64,000 nucleotides of DNA from Streptomyces sp. ML-6 (GCF_030116705.1 NZ_JAOTIK010000001.1:7344501-7408500); one strand, 5' to 3'. Positions 36,813 to 51,818 are shown, counted from the first letter of the stretch. Notes: generated by a model from the sequence alone, not told the origin. Numbers and translations: made by a program.

Positions 36813-38149
36813 GTGTCAACACGGCCCACCCGACGGGTTGTTCTGGCCACGGGTCTCGCTATCGCGGCATCGTCACTGGTCGGCGGATGTGCCATGGGGG
36901 GCATGGGCGGCGGGGCCGCCCGTGACATCGGCGGCGGGAAGAAGGAGGGAGGGGCAGGGTCGGCGGGAAGATCACCGTCTGGTCGTGGGACGTGGCCGCC
37001 AACGCCCTGAAACGCCTCGCCCGCGCCTTCGAGGACCGCCACCCCGGCGCCACCGTCGACGTCACCGACATCGGCTACGACAACGCCGCCGACAAGATCA
37101 CCGTGGGTCTGCGCGGCGGCTCCGGCCTCGCCGACGTCCTCACGATCGGGGGCACCCAACTGCCCCGCTACACCGGCAACTTCCCCCAGGGCTTCTACGA
37201 CCTGAGCAGCCTCGGCGGCCGCTACGGGGGCGACTTCGACCGCGCCTCCTGGCGCACCGTCACCGGCCCGGACCGCGAGGTCTTCGCCCTGCCCTGGGAC
37301 ATCGGCCCCTGCGCGCTCTACTACCGCAAGGACCACTTCCGCGCCGCCGGGGTCGACCCGCGAAAGCTCCTCACCTGGGACGACTACGTGGAGGCGGGCG
37401 TCCGCATCAAGAAGGCCACCGGTCACAAGCTGCTCATCATGGACACCACCGACACCGGAATCCTGTCCACACTCCTCCAGCAGCAGGGCCAGGCCTACTT
37501 CAAGAACGGCCGGGTCGCGGTCGACAGCCCCGAGGCCGTGAAGGCCCTCACCCTGATGAAGACCCTGCACGACCGGGGCCTGATCGACTACGAGAAGGGC
37601 TGGAGCGGACTGGTCACCGGCACCAAGGAGGGCAAGGCCGCCACCACCCCCACCGCCGCCTGGTGGACCGGCACCCTCACCGGGGAGATGCCGGAACTGA
37701 AGGGCAGGTTCGGTGTGGTGCCCCTGCCCGGCTTCACCCCCGACGGCCCCCGCACCTCGAACGAGGGCGACTCCACCCTCTGCGTCCCCGCCCAGAGCAA
37801 GAACCCCGAACTCGCCTGGGCCTTCATCGAGTTCGTGCTCACCGACCGGGCCAACCAGGTCTCCATGCTCAAGCGCGAGGGCCTCTTCCCCGCCTACCTG
37901 CCCGCGCTCGAGGACCCGTACCTGAGCGCCGGACAGGAGTACTTCGGCGGACAGCCGGTGCTCGACGTGTTCGCCCGGCTCGCCCGCAACATCCCGCCGG
38001 TCGAGTACACCAAGGACGACGCCAAGGCCGTCGACATCATGGTCTCCGCCGTCACCGGGGTCACACTCCGCGGCAAGGACCCGCGCGCCTCCCTGGAATC
38101 GGCGGCACGGCAGATCGCCGCGGCCACCGGCCGCGAGAGGACGAAGTAG
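36813..38149 (+). CDS. Sugar ABC transporter binding lipoprotein, with apparent frameshift
   Basis: CUT1-family solute-binding protein. The GTG at 36813 has AGGAGG upstream and opens a lipoprotein signal, RRVVLATGLAIAASSLVGGC, in one frame. The mature protein (KITVWSWDVAANALKRLARAFEDRHPG, written here in parts) continues in another frame from about 36965 to the stop at 38149. The two join if one base is missing near 36960-36970, in a G-rich run (gaaggagggaggggcaggg and on). The body is otherwise intact, with SBP_bac hallmarks LPWDIGPCALYYRKDHF and NEGDSTLCVPAQSKNPELAWAFIEF. It is either a sequencing error or an inactive first gene of the operon. Alone, the second frame would start at GTG 36992 without a signal. 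Confidence 0.8.
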
Positions 38150-38153
38150 CCCG

Positions 38154-39070
38154 ATGGCCGTCACCGCCACCCCCGAACGGCCGGCCGCCCCCGCCCGGGC
38201 CCCGGCCCGCCGCGCCCGGCGACGCCCCACCGCCTGGATCTTCGCCGGGCCCGCCGCCGCCCTCTTCGCGCTCTTCTTCGCCTACCCGCTGGGCGCGAGC
38301 CTGGTGCAGAGCTTCACCACCGAGGAGGCCGGAACCACCCGCTGGGCCGGACTCGACCAGTACCGGCGGATGCTCGACGACCCCGTCTTCCTGAAGTCCC
38401 TGCTCAACACCGGGGCCGTCCTCGCCGTCCAGGTCCCCGTCATGATCGGCCTCGCGCTCGTCCTCGCCGTCCTGCTCAACCAGTCCTGGCTGCGCTTCCG
38501 CGGCACCTGGCGCGCCATCTTCTTCCTGCCCGCCGTCACCACCCTCGTCGCGTACGCCGTCGTCTTCCAGGTGCTCCTCAAGACCGACGGCGGACTGGTC
38601 AACCAGATCCTCGGCTCCGTCGGCCTCGGACAGATCGACTGGCTCAACAGCCCCACCTGGGCCCGCATCTCCCTGATCGTCTCCCTGACCTGGCGCTGGA
38701 CCGGCTACAACGCCGTCATCCTGCTCGCCGGGCTCCAGTCCATCGGCAAGGAACAGTACGAGGCCGCGGCGATCGACGGCTCCGGCACCCTGTCCACGTA
38801 CGTCCGCGTCATCCTGCCGCAGCTGCGCCCCGTCGTCCTGTTCTGCGTGATCACCTCCACCATCGGCACGCTCCAGCTCTTCGACGAGAACTACGTCCTC
38901 ACCCGGGGCGGCCCCGACGACGCCACCCTCACCCCGGTCCTCTACCTCTACCGGGTCGGCTTCCAACAGTTCGACTTCGGTTACGCCGCCGCCATCGCCT
39001 GGGTCGTCGTGCTCCTCATCGCCGCGGTCTCCGCCCTCCAGTACCTCGCCTTCGGAAGGGAGCGCCGCCG

Positions 39071-39074
<4 letters not shown>
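38154..39074 (+). CDS. Sugar ABC transporter permease (MalF-like, CUT1)
   Basis: Membrane permease of 306 residues with six hydrophobic segments. The MalF-type coupling loop (EAAAIDGSGTLSTYVRVILPQL) near residue 205 would touch an ATPase. It starts 4 bp after the binding-protein stop, and its own stop overlaps the next start (GTGA). The operon has no ATPase gene; in Streptomyces the shared ATPase MsiK usually serves such systems. Confidence 0.92.
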
Positions 39075-44135
<5,061 letters not shown>

Positions 44136-44161
44136 CCGGCGGGCGCCCCGCACCGGGGCCC

Positions 44162-44199
44162 GCGCACCGGGACACCGCTCGGCGGGCGCCCCGGTGCGC
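44162..44199. terminator. Bidirectional hairpin terminator
   Basis: A perfect 10-bp stem (44162-44171 with 44190-44199) with an 18-nt loop sits in the 70-bp gap between the convergent GH63-like gene and the LuxR-like regulator. Confidence 0.6.
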
Positions 44200-44205
44200 A
44201 CGGCC

Positions 44206-45210
44206 TCAGCACATCCAGTTCCGCTGGGCGGCCTGCCACGCCAGTTGCATCCGGGTGGTCGCGCCCGCGAGGGCCATCATCGCCTGGACCCGTCGCTGCA
44301 CGGTGCGCCGGCTGAGCCCCATCTGACTGGCTATCGCCTTGTCCGCGACGCCCGCCACGAGCAGCGACAACAACTGGCGGTCCGTCGCCGACAGTTCATG
44401 GTTGCCGGACGAACCGTCCGTGCCGCTGACCGTTCCGGACTCGCTCACATGGAGCGGCACCGCGTCCTCCCAGTAGCGCTCGAACAGGGCGACCAGCGCC
44501 TCCAGCAGACTGCTGCCGCGGACCAGCGCCGTGGTGGGCTCCTCGGTGCTGCCGCTCGGCCCGCCGGGGACCAGGGGACAGATGGCGATGGACCGGTCGG
44601 CGACCGCCAGCCGCAGCGGAAGGTCCGGCACCGCACGGGCCGTCTCTCCCGCCCGCATGCCCCGCACCACGTTGGCGACGGCGCCCGAGTCGTCGAAGAA
44701 CGCCCGCTCGTACAGGACGCGGTAGCGCACCCCGCGCGCCAGGGCGTCGTACTCGGCCTCGTTGCTCCCCGACGGCATGGCCACGTACTGGGCCTTGCAG
44801 AACCACAACATCTCGTGGCGCGTGTCGTCCTGGATCCGGCGCAGGTGCTGGCGCAACGCCTCGGCGCCGGTGATGACTTCGATGAGCTGGTCGGGATCCC
44901 GGCGGCGCCGGGTGCGCCGATAGGTCTCCAGCAGATCGGTGACCGCCAGGCGCGCGTGGTCCAGGGCGTCGGACTGCTTCTGGAGATGGGGCAGCAGGGC
45001 GACGTCCGGGGGAGTGGCGGCGAAACTGCGGGGCGCCCGGTCGGTTGCGCTGACCAGCCCTTTCTCGGTGAGCACCGTCAGTACCCGTTCGACCTCCGCC
45101 GTCGCCAGACCGGACTGTTCCGCGATCTCCTCCGCCGAGGCGGTGAGCAGGGTGACGAGAAGCCGGTACACGGTTTCCTCGGCCGGGGCGAGCCCCACTG
45201 CTTCCAGCAT
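44206..45210 (-). CDS. Regulator with TrmB-like N-terminal and LuxR-type C-terminal HTH
   Basis: Transcription factor of 334 residues. Residues 1-70 (GLAPAEETVYRLLVTLLTASAEEIAEQSGLATAEVERVLTVL, in parts) form a TrmB-like winged helix. The middle has a phospholipase-D-like TrmB sensor pattern (EVITGAEALRQHLRRIQDDTRHEMLWFCKAQYV). The last 65 residues hold a LuxR/GerE-type HTH (LSATDRQLLSLLVAGVADKAIASQMGLSRRTVQRRV). Many Streptomyces have this hybrid class; ligands are mostly unknown. The ATG at 45210 follows GAAAGGA; the open frame upstream is probably non-coding. It is downstream and convergent to the sugar operon, so a regulatory link is only possible. Confidence 0.85.
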   Translation of the reverse strand: MLEAVGLAPAEETVYRLLVTLLTASAEEIAEQSGLATAEVERVLTVLTEKGLVSATDRAPRSFAATPPDVALLPHLQKQSDALDHARLAVTDLLETYRRTRRRRDPDQLIEVITGAEALRQHLRRIQDDTRHEMLWFCKAQYVAMPSGSNEAEYDALARGVRYRVLYERAFFDDSGAVANVVRGMRAGETARAVPDLPLRLAVADRSIAICPLVPGGPSGSTEEPTTALVRGSSLLEALVALFERYWEDAVPLHVSESGTVSGTDGSSGNHELSATDRQLLSLLVAGVADKAIASQMGLSRRTVQRRVQAMMALAGATTRMQLAWQAAQRNWMC

Positions 45211-45353
45211 CGTGATCCTTTCCGCCCCCGCCGAACGTGCGGCGAGCGACGGAACGGCCCGGTGGGAACGGCGGGCTACAGGGACGCGCCGGGACGACCA
45301 GCGGTGGGCAACCGCACTATACGCCCCGGACATGTCCGGACCGGAAGGGGAAA

Positions 45354-45394
45354 GCGGCGGGCACGGAGGATTTGACCGCCTCCGTGCCCGCCGC
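45354..45394 (-). terminator. Hairpin terminator downstream of the subtilase gene
   Basis: A perfect 16-bp stem (45354-45369 with 45379-45394), 9-nt loop, begins 31 bp past the stop of the minus-strand protease gene. Confidence 0.8.
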
Positions 45395-45424
45395 CCTTCG
45401 TGCCCCCCGGGATCCGTTTCCGGC

Positions 45425-48400
45425 CTACCTGTCGAGCCCGTAGGCGCGTTCCACGGTCTGCCGGATCTTGTTCCCGGCGCTGTCGGTCGCCGTGACCCGC
45501 AGCGTCACGAACGTGTCGCCGTGGGTCCGTTGCGGCCGGCCGACGGCGGCCGTGAAGCGGTTTCGGCCGTGGTTCTCGGCCCGGACCTCCTTCGACCAGG
45601 TCCTGCCCTCGTCGTAGGAGACCGCCACCCGGACGGAGACGCCGCGCGGTGCGGGCAGCCCCTCCTGGTTGCGGACGATCAGGCCGACGGTGTGACCGCG
45701 CCGGGCGGTCACGGTGTTGTGCTCGTCGACCGGTACGTCGTAGTCGAGCTGGAGCAGCGGAAGCACCGTCTTCTCGGCGGCGGTGTCCGAGCGGAAGGAC
45801 CAGGAGGTCCGGGTCCGCGTGCCGAACCGCCACTCGGGGGAGACCCGGGAGGCCGACACGTCCAGCCGGTAGTCGGCCTTGCCGGGCGCCACCTCGAAGT
45901 CCTCCCAGGCGTCCGTGGCGTCGGCGATCTTCTTGCCGTCACGGAACAGGCCGACGGAGACGGTGTCGCCCTCGTCCTCCTCGCCGCTCGTGCCGAAACC
46001 GCCGCTCAGGGCCTGCGACCAGTGGCCCGTGCCGGAGTCGTTGAACTCGGGGACGCGGAACGAGAGGACGTCGTGGGAGCGCACCGACGGTGTCGTGGTG
46101 CCGCGCGGGACGGACGGCCGCACCACGGCCCCGAACCAGTTCTCGGCGGGCTGCCTGCCGGGCCGGTAGGTCCGCAGGGAGTCGCGCATCCCGGTGAGCA
46201 GGGGCGTGTCGACGTAGAAGACGAGCGCGTTGTTCACCACGTGCAGCCACTGGGTGTCGCCGGCGCTGACGTACTCGGTGCGCTTCGCCCCGGTGGGCAC
46301 GTAACGGCTGTACTGGTTCCAGAAGAAGTCCTGGTAGGGGCGGCTGCCGAAGCGCTGTTCGCTCGCCCAGGGAACGCCGCCGGTCTCGGTGTACGTGGAA
46401 TCCACGACGGCGCTGTTGCGGTCCGAGACGGTGTGCACGACGCGTTCGGGTACGCGGTCCCGGGACACCTGCATCACGTCGTACAGGTACGGGCTCCTGG
46501 CGGTGCCGGAGAACGCCACCGGGGTCCTGCGGCGCTCGACGTGCTTCAGCAGGGCCTCGCCCTCGGCCGAGCGCACCCCGAAGGCGGGCAGGGGAAGACG
46601 CTCGCCGTCCGGGGTCCACCGGCTCCAGGCGTAGTGGCCCGGGGGGTATACGAGCATGAGTCCGGCGGCCCCGGCGTCGGACGCCGCCCGGGCGAGCTCC
46701 GCCGCATGGGTGACGTCGCTCCTGACGACCGCGAGCCTGCCGCGGACCCGGCGCAGATCGGGGGCCTCGGAGGTTCCGGCGTCGACGGCGGTCAGCCGGC
46801 TGCCCCTCGCGTCGAACAGCGGCGAGTCGTCCATGTAGTACGGGGTGAGGGCGAGCCGTGACCCGGGGACCCGGGCCTCCAGCAGAGGGGCGACGAGCTG
46901 CCAGCGGGAGGCGAACTCGAAACGGCCCTCGGTGACCTTCGCCGTGGGGCTGACGTGGAGCCGCTTGGCTATGTCGAAGTACATCACGCCCTGGATGAGG
47001 CTGTGGCCGTCTAGCTGACGGTACGTCTGATAGCTGACGATGCCGCGCTGTTCGGCGGGACGGGGCGTGCGGATCTCCACCGGGGTGGTCCTGCGGGCGT
47101 CCAGCGTGACGGTCATGTCCTTGGTGACCTTCACCTCGGGCAGGACGATCTCGCGCAGTTCCTGGCCGTCCTCGGCGTCGTTCAGCAAGGAGTGGCTGAG
47201 CTGGTAGGTGCCCTCCTCGACCTCGGCGACGGCCGGGCTGGTGCTGAGGTAGCTCTCGAAGCCCGCGGCGCCCCAGATGACCGGCAGGTCGGGGACGGGC
47301 TTCCCCTCGTGGTCGATGACGTTCACGGTGATCCGGTGCCTGGGGCCGTGGACCGAGAGGCTCGCCGTGGTGTGGACGGTCGTCCTGCCGTCGGTGGTGG
47401 AGGCGTTCACGTATCCGTAGTAGTCGCCCCGTTCGACGACCGACGGGTCGACGTGCAGGGAGACCTCGGCCGTGGCGCCGGGGGCGACGCGGACCGAGTC
47501 GGCGCCGAGCCGTACCGCCCCCTCGGCGATCTCACGACCGCCGGTGGTGGCGAGCCGGAGCGTCAGGCCGAGGGTGAGCTCGGAGTCGGAGGTGTTGGTG
47601 TACCGGATGGTGGTTTTCCGGTCCTGCCCGTCGGTGCCGCCCGTCACGTAGGAGCCGAGCGCCACGGTCGCGGTCGCGGTGACCGGGGCGAAGGCGGCGG
47701 CCGCCAGGTCGACGCGTCCGCCGCCCTGTTCGGTCACCTGCTGGCCGGGCACCGGACGGGCGGTGCTCACCAGCGCGTCCTTGAGGCGCGTGGCGTCCCA
47801 GTCCGGGTGCTGCTGGGCGAGCAGCGCCGCGGCGCCGGCCACGTGGGGGGTGGCCATGGACGTCCCGGAGGACGCGGTGTAGTCGGCGTCCACCGGGTCG
47901 CCCATGGTGGTCCCCGCCGCGCGGGCCGCGACGATGCCGACACCGGGCGCGGTGACGTCGGGCTTGGCCACCCCGTCGCTCAGGCGCGGTCCACGGCTGG
48001 AGAAGGGGGCCAGCGAGTCGTCGCGGTCGACGGCGCCCACGGTGAGCGCGGCGTCGGCCGCTCCGGGCGAGCCGATGGTCTGGCTGCCCTTCTCGCCGCT
48101 GTTCCCGGCGGCCACCACGAACAGGGCGCCGCTGCTCTCCGTCAGCCTGTTCACCGCGAGGCTCATCGGGTCGGTGCCGTCGGTGGGGGCGTCCGAGCCC
48201 AGGCTCATGTTGACGACCCGGGCGCCGCCGGCCGCCGCCCACTCCATGCCGTCGATCACGGCGGACTCGCTGCCGTAGCCGTCGTCCCCGAGGACCTTGC
48301 CGATCATCAGCTCGGACCGGGGCGCCACGCCCTTGCGCTTGCCGCCGGAGGCCGCTCCGGTGCCGCCGACCGTGGACGCGACATGGGTGCCGTGCCCGAA

Positions 48401-49195
48401 GGCGTCGTTGGTACCGGCACTGCCGGAGAAGTCCTTCGCGGCCGTGGCCCGGCCGGCCAGGTCCGGGTGGTCGAGGTCCGCGCCGGTGTCCAGGACGGCG
48501 ACCTTGACGCCCTGGCCCTGGTAGCCGGCGTCCCACGCGGCGGGTGCGTTGATCTGCGCCGTGCTGCGGTCGAGCGTCGGGCGCACCCGCCCGTCCAGCC
48601 ACACGGTGGCGTCGGTGGCCTCGAGGGTGGAGGGCGACGTGCCCGAGTCGTGGGCGAGTTGCTTCCAGAAACGGCCCAGGTCCTTGTTGCCGATGTGCAG
48701 CGAACGGGCGTTGATGCTGTCCAGCCGGCGTGCGGGAGTCGAGTCGTCGTTCAGCGCGGACAGGGAGTCGAGGGCGGAGACCGATGCGCCGGGCGGCCGG
48801 GAGACGATCAGCGGAAGGGCGTCGGTGTGCGCCTCGTCGTAGCCCTGCGCGAGCAGCCCGGTCACGTCGAAGAGCCGCCGGTCGACCTTCCCCGAGAAGA
48901 TCGGGGTGATGGCGTCGGAGGGCAGGACGGACAGGGCGCCGTCCTCCTCCGTGGTCCGGAAGACGATGTTCTTGCGGCCGGGGCCGGGCTGGACGGAGGC
49001 GACCTTCTTGCCGTCGGGACCGGCACTGACGGTCACCCGGTCACCCGTGATCAACCGCACCGTGGCGCCCGGGTCCGCCGGGGCCGAGCGGACGGGGCCG
49101 TCCTGCGCCGGGGAATCGGCGGAGACCGGCGCCATTGCGCCCGCGGTCAGCAACAAGGCCGTCGGTGCTGCCGCCAGGAGGCGGGCACGTCTCAT
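45425..49195 (-). CDS. Large secreted subtilisin-like serine protease (S8)
   Basis: Exported protease of 1256 residues. A signal peptide (MRRARLLAAAPTALLLTAG..) is followed by a prodomain to about 200. The S8 catalytic domain has Asp236 (VAVLDTGADLDHP), His271 (GHGTHVAST) and Ser446 (GTSMATPHVAG). After it come Ig-like beta domains and a protease-associated-like segment (ELARAASDAGAAGLMLVYPPGHYAW) near residue 830-880. It then ends in a beta-rich region closing with TVERAYGLDR. Such long subtilases are common in Streptomyces and degrade extracellular protein. The ATG at 49195 has AAGAAGGG about nine bases upstream; the frame runs 47 codons further but without a signal. No wall anchor is seen. 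Confidence 0.92.
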   Translation of the reverse strand: MRRARLLAAAPTALLLTAGAMAPVSADSPAQDGPVRSAPADPGATVRLITGDRVTVSAGPDGKKVASVQPGPGRKNIVFRTTEEDGALSVLPSDAITPIFSGKVDRRLFDVTGLLAQGYDEAHTDALPLIVSRPPGASVSALDSLSALNDDSTPARRLDSINARSLHIGNKDLGRFWKQLAHDSGTSPSTLEATDATVWLDGRVRPTLDRSTAQINAPAAWDAGYQGQGVKVAVLDTGADLDHPDLAGRATAAKDFSGSAGTNDAFGHGTHVASTVGGTGAASGGKRKGVAPRSELMIGKVLGDDGYGSESAVIDGMEWAAAGGARVVNMSLGSDAPTDGTDPMSLAVNRLTESSGALFVVAAGNSGEKGSQTIGSPGAADAALTVGAVDRDDSLAPFSSRGPRLSDGVAKPDVTAPGVGIVAARAAGTTMGDPVDADYTASSGTSMATPHVAGAAALLAQQHPDWDATRLKDALVSTARPVPGQQVTEQGGGRVDLAAAAFAPVTATATVALGSYVTGGTDGQDRKTTIRYTNTSDSELTLGLTLRLATTGGREIAEGAVRLGADSVRVAPGATAEVSLHVDPSVVERGDYYGYVNASTTDGRTTVHTTASLSVHGPRHRITVNVIDHEGKPVPDLPVIWGAAGFESYLSTSPAVAEVEEGTYQLSHSLLNDAEDGQELREIVLPEVKVTKDMTVTLDARRTTPVEIRTPRPAEQRGIVSYQTYRQLDGHSLIQGVMYFDIAKRLHVSPTAKVTEGRFEFASRWQLVAPLLEARVPGSRLALTPYYMDDSPLFDARGSRLTAVDAGTSEAPDLRRVRGRLAVVRSDVTHAAELARAASDAGAAGLMLVYPPGHYAWSRWTPDGERLPLPAFGVRSAEGEALLKHVERRRTPVAFSGTARSPYLYDVMQVSRDRVPERVVHTVSDRNSAVVDSTYTETGGVPWASEQRFGSRPYQDFFWNQYSRYVPTGAKRTEYVSAGDTQWLHVVNNALVFYVDTPLLTGMRDSLRTYRPGRQPAENWFGAVVRPSVPRGTTTPSVRSHDVLSFRVPEFNDSGTGHWSQALSGGFGTSGEEDEGDTVSVGLFRDGKKIADATDAWEDFEVAPGKADYRLDVSASRVSPEWRFGTRTRTSWSFRSDTAAEKTVLPLLQLDYDVPVDEHNTVTARRGHTVGLIVRNQEGLPAPRGVSVRVAVSYDEGRTWSKEVRAENHGRNRFTAAVGRPQRTHGDTFVTLRVTATDSAGNKIRQTVERAYGLDR

Positions 49196-49403
49196 TTTTC
49201 CAACCCTTCTTTCGGTACGACTGGAAGCACGCTGTCCGAAAGAATCAGGCAGAGCCGGAAGGGCTGTCACGGCTTCCCGGTGTCGTCGTTGTGACATGTC
49301 CCAACGACGACACCCCGGACCCGCGGGAGCATCCACCGGGCAGGTACCGGGAGTTGTCTTACGGACCGGTACCGGAAGGTGTGGGCCGAAGACCGGGGCG
49401 TCG

Positions 49404-50243
49404 TCAGCCGGTGCCGCCGGGCCGCTCCCCGAGCAGCCGTGTGCGGAACAGGTCCAGGACCGTGTCCAGCGCCTGCCGGGTGGGCCGGCCGGGCTCGTCG
49501 ACGAGATGCTCGGTCAGCACCGAGTGCGGTGGCAGGAGGGCCTCCGGGTTGGCGTCGCCGTCGTCCAGTTCGACGGCGACGAAGGCGTCGCCCAGTTCGC
49601 GCCGGAGGTACGCGAACCGGTCCTCGGGCACCAGCCGGTCGCCCCGGAAGCGCAGCCCCAGGACCTGGAGCCCCTCGCGTTCGCACCGCCGCCGGACGGC
49701 GGCGAGTTCCCCGGCGCCGATGTCGATGGTGCCCGCACGGCCCGGGAGGACGGCGAGCGGCAGCGACGGCTGGGAGAGCACCGGGGCGACGAGCCGCTCG
49801 TCCGCGGCCATGGCCAGGGCGAAACCACCGGTCACGCACATGCCGACGGCACCGACGCCGGGGCCGCCGCAACGTTCGTGCTCGGCCGCCGCCAGGGCGC
49901 GCAGCCACCGCACGACCCGGGAACTGCGTCCCGTGGCCAGGACCGTGAACTCCCGGCTCACACACACCCGCCACATCGACGACGCCAAGTAGCGGGCGGT
50001 ACCCGTCCGGCCGTGGGCGGCGGGGGCCGGGTCACGACCGGGGGTGCCGAAGAGCACCGGGAGCACGGCCGTGCAGTTCAATGCCGCCACGCGCTCGGCG
50101 AACTCCAGGACCTTGGGGGTGATGCCGGGGATCTCCGCCATGATGATCACGGCAGGTCCCGTGCCCCGGCGCAGTACCCGGCGGGTGGTGCCGTCATGGG
50201 TGAACGTGCCCCGGGTGAAGCCGTCGAGATCGTGGTCGGTCAC
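49404..50243 (-). CDS. Dienelactone-hydrolase-family protein
   Basis: Alpha/beta hydrolase of 279 residues. The nucleophile elbow is GMCVTGG with Cys136, the cysteine type of dienelactone hydrolases. A C-terminal acidic stretch ELDDGDANPEALLPPHSVLTEHL would supply the other catalytic residues. There is no signal peptide. The natural substrate cannot be inferred and no aromatic-degradation genes are near. The GTG at 50243 follows GAGGGGAA; a TTG at 50279 is also in frame. The upstream divergent side has no gene, so it is probably a single-gene unit. Confidence 0.85.
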   Translation of the reverse strand: MTDHDLDGFTRGTFTHDGTTRRVLRRGTGPAVIIMAEIPGITPKVLEFAERVAALNCTAVLPVLFGTPGRDPAPAAHGRTGTARYLASSMWRVCVSREFTVLATGRSSRVVRWLRALAAAEHERCGGPGVGAVGMCVTGGFALAMAADERLVAPVLSQPSLPLAVLPGRAGTIDIGAGELAAVRRRCEREGLQVLGLRFRGDRLVPEDRFAYLRRELGDAFVAVELDDGDANPEALLPPHSVLTEHLVDEPGRPTRQALDTVLDLFRTRLLGERPGGTG

Positions 50244-50606
50244 GGGCCCGTTCCCCTCTGTGGTCTTTTCCGTCCCCAAGTTACCGCGAGGTAGGGAGTG
50301 TTGGCGAGGAGCCCCGGGATCCTGCCCGGCGCACGGACCTGTTCATCGGGGCGCGCTCCGGGCCGATCCCGGGGCCGGGGGATGCACCGGCGCCGAACTC
50401 TTCTCCCGGGGTGACGGCACCCACCGGCCTCTCCGGTGCGCCACCCGGTGGTCCGGATGCGACGAGATCACCGGCCCGGACGGCAGCGTCCTGCCGAACG
50501 GCGCGGTGAATTACGGCGCGGGCTGCGTCGAGCACGACGACCTGCTGGGGGACGAGCCGTCCCCCAGCAGGTGCGCGACTTCCTCAGGACATGGGCGGGC
50601 CGGGGG
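50244..50606. other. Intergenic region with terminator and possible gene remnant
   Basis: About 360 bp with no convincing gene. On the plus strand one frame around 50390-50580 reads protein-like (RCATRWSGCDEITGPDGSVL) but has no start or ribosome site and ends in the neighbouring gene, so it may be a leftover of an older gene. The left end is the promoter region of the dienelactone-hydrolase-like gene. Confidence 0.45.
50540..50572 (-). terminator. Hairpin terminator downstream of the beta-propeller gene
   Basis: A perfect 14-bp stem (50540-50553 with 50559-50572) with a 5-nt loop, starting 35 bp past the stop of the minus-strand beta-propeller gene. Confidence 0.85.
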
Positions 50607-51818
50607 TCACACGGCCGGCAGGCCGGTCAGCCGCTTCGCGTGCAGGGCCGCCAGCCGGTTGCCCTCGGACGCCAGGTACCACTTCTGGATGTCCTTGGTG
50701 CCGTCGTTGTAGGTCCAGCGCAGTTTCCCGTCGGCGGCGTCGAAGGCGTGGATGCCGCCGTTCTTGTCGAACTCCGTCGCCCCGTAGAGGGTGTTGCCCA
50801 CCTTGGCGAACTGCCACGGGTAGGCGACGTCCAGCGAACCCTTGTTGTGCCAGACCTTCTTCCCGGTCGCGGGCTCGACCGCCCACAGGCCGTGCGCGGT
50901 GTCGGACGCGTAGAGGACCCCGTCCAGGAGCGCCGGGTCGTTGAACCGGCTGAACTCCTCGGAGGCCAGCGACCAGCGCTCCTTTCCGTCGGTCAGGCCG
51001 AAGGCGCGCAGATGGCGGCCGTTGGCGATGACGGCCAGTTCGTCGTGGACGACGAAGTCGAGGTTGTTGGACCGGCCGATCTTCTTCGTCCACACCTGCT
51101 GTCCGGTGGCGGTGTCGCGGACGGTGAGGTTCTCGCGGAAGTCGGTGTAGACGAGGTGGCGGCCGACGGCCTTCGCGGTGACGCCGTTCTCCTCCGTGCC
51201 GTGGTCGCGCTGCTCGCGCCAGACGACCTTGCCGCTGGTGGTGTCGATCGCGGCGATCACGTTGTCCGGTGTCCGGAAGTCCTTGTCGAGGATGCCCGCG
51301 AGGACGTACACGTGGTTGTCGTCCGCGGCGATCGGACGGGGCTGGGAGTACTCGGTGCCCAGGTGGCTGCGCCAGGTCTCCTTGCCGGTGGCCGGGTCCA
51401 GGCCGACGACGTTCCCGTCGTACTCGGCGCTGGCCAGGTAGAGGGTGCCGCCGCCGATGAGCATGCTGGCGCCGGGGGTGGTGACGTCCTTGCGGGACCA
51501 CACCTCCTTGCCGGTGGCCATGTCGCGGCCCACCAGGGGGTCGCCGGACACGAGGACGATGCCGCCGACCACGGTGAGGGCGTGGTTGCCGGACAGGGAG
51601 GTGTTCGTCGTCGTGCCCTGCCACAGGGCCTCGGGCGCGGTGTTCGGCGGCGGGGTGGTGAAGGAGTCCTTGTCCTTGCCGCCGTCCGGCTTCCGCACGG
51701 CGCCGCCGGGTTCCTCCTCCGGCGTGCATCCCCACACGCCGGCCCCGAGCAGTGCCAGCCCCAGCCCCTTGCCTGCCAGCTTCATCACCTGGCGGCGTGA
51801 CGCGTTGTCCCGGATCAT
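50607..51818 (-). CDS. PQQ-like beta-propeller repeat lipoprotein (Tat-type signal)
   Basis: Exported protein of 403 residues. The N terminus has the twin-arginine pattern SRRQVMK, a hydrophobic stretch and WGC as probable lipidation site. The mature part is an eight-bladed-type propeller of repeats like ATGKEVWSRKD, ATGKETWRSHLG, TSGKVVWREQRD, ATGQQVWTKKIG, TDGKERWSLAS, ATGKKVWHNKG and ADGKLRWTYNDG, the BamB/PQQ repeat signature. No calcium-PQQ active-site residues are evident, so it is probably a binding or scaffold protein, not a dehydrogenase. The ATG at 51818 has GACGGAA upstream; an ATG at 51956 is also in frame but would bury the signal. Confidence 0.85.
   Translation of the reverse strand: MIRDNASRRQVMKLAGKGLGLALLGAGVWGCTPEEEPGGAVRKPDGGKDKDSFTTPPPNTAPEALWQGTTTNTSLSGNHALTVVGGIVLVSGDPLVGRDMATGKEVWSRKDVTTPGASMLIGGGTLYLASAEYDGNVVGLDPATGKETWRSHLGTEYSQPRPIAADDNHVYVLAGILDKDFRTPDNVIAAIDTTSGKVVWREQRDHGTEENGVTAKAVGRHLVYTDFRENLTVRDTATGQQVWTKKIGRSNNLDFVVHDELAVIANGRHLRAFGLTDGKERWSLASEEFSRFNDPALLDGVLYASDTAHGLWAVEPATGKKVWHNKGSLDVAYPWQFAKVGNTLYGATEFDKNGGIHAFDAADGKLRWTYNDGTKDIQKWYLASEGNRLAALHAKRLTGLPAV

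Noticed and set aside
45425..49336. An upstream start for the subtilase at 49336
   Set aside because: It would put 47 extra residues in front of a clear signal peptide starting at 49195, which also has a ribosome site.
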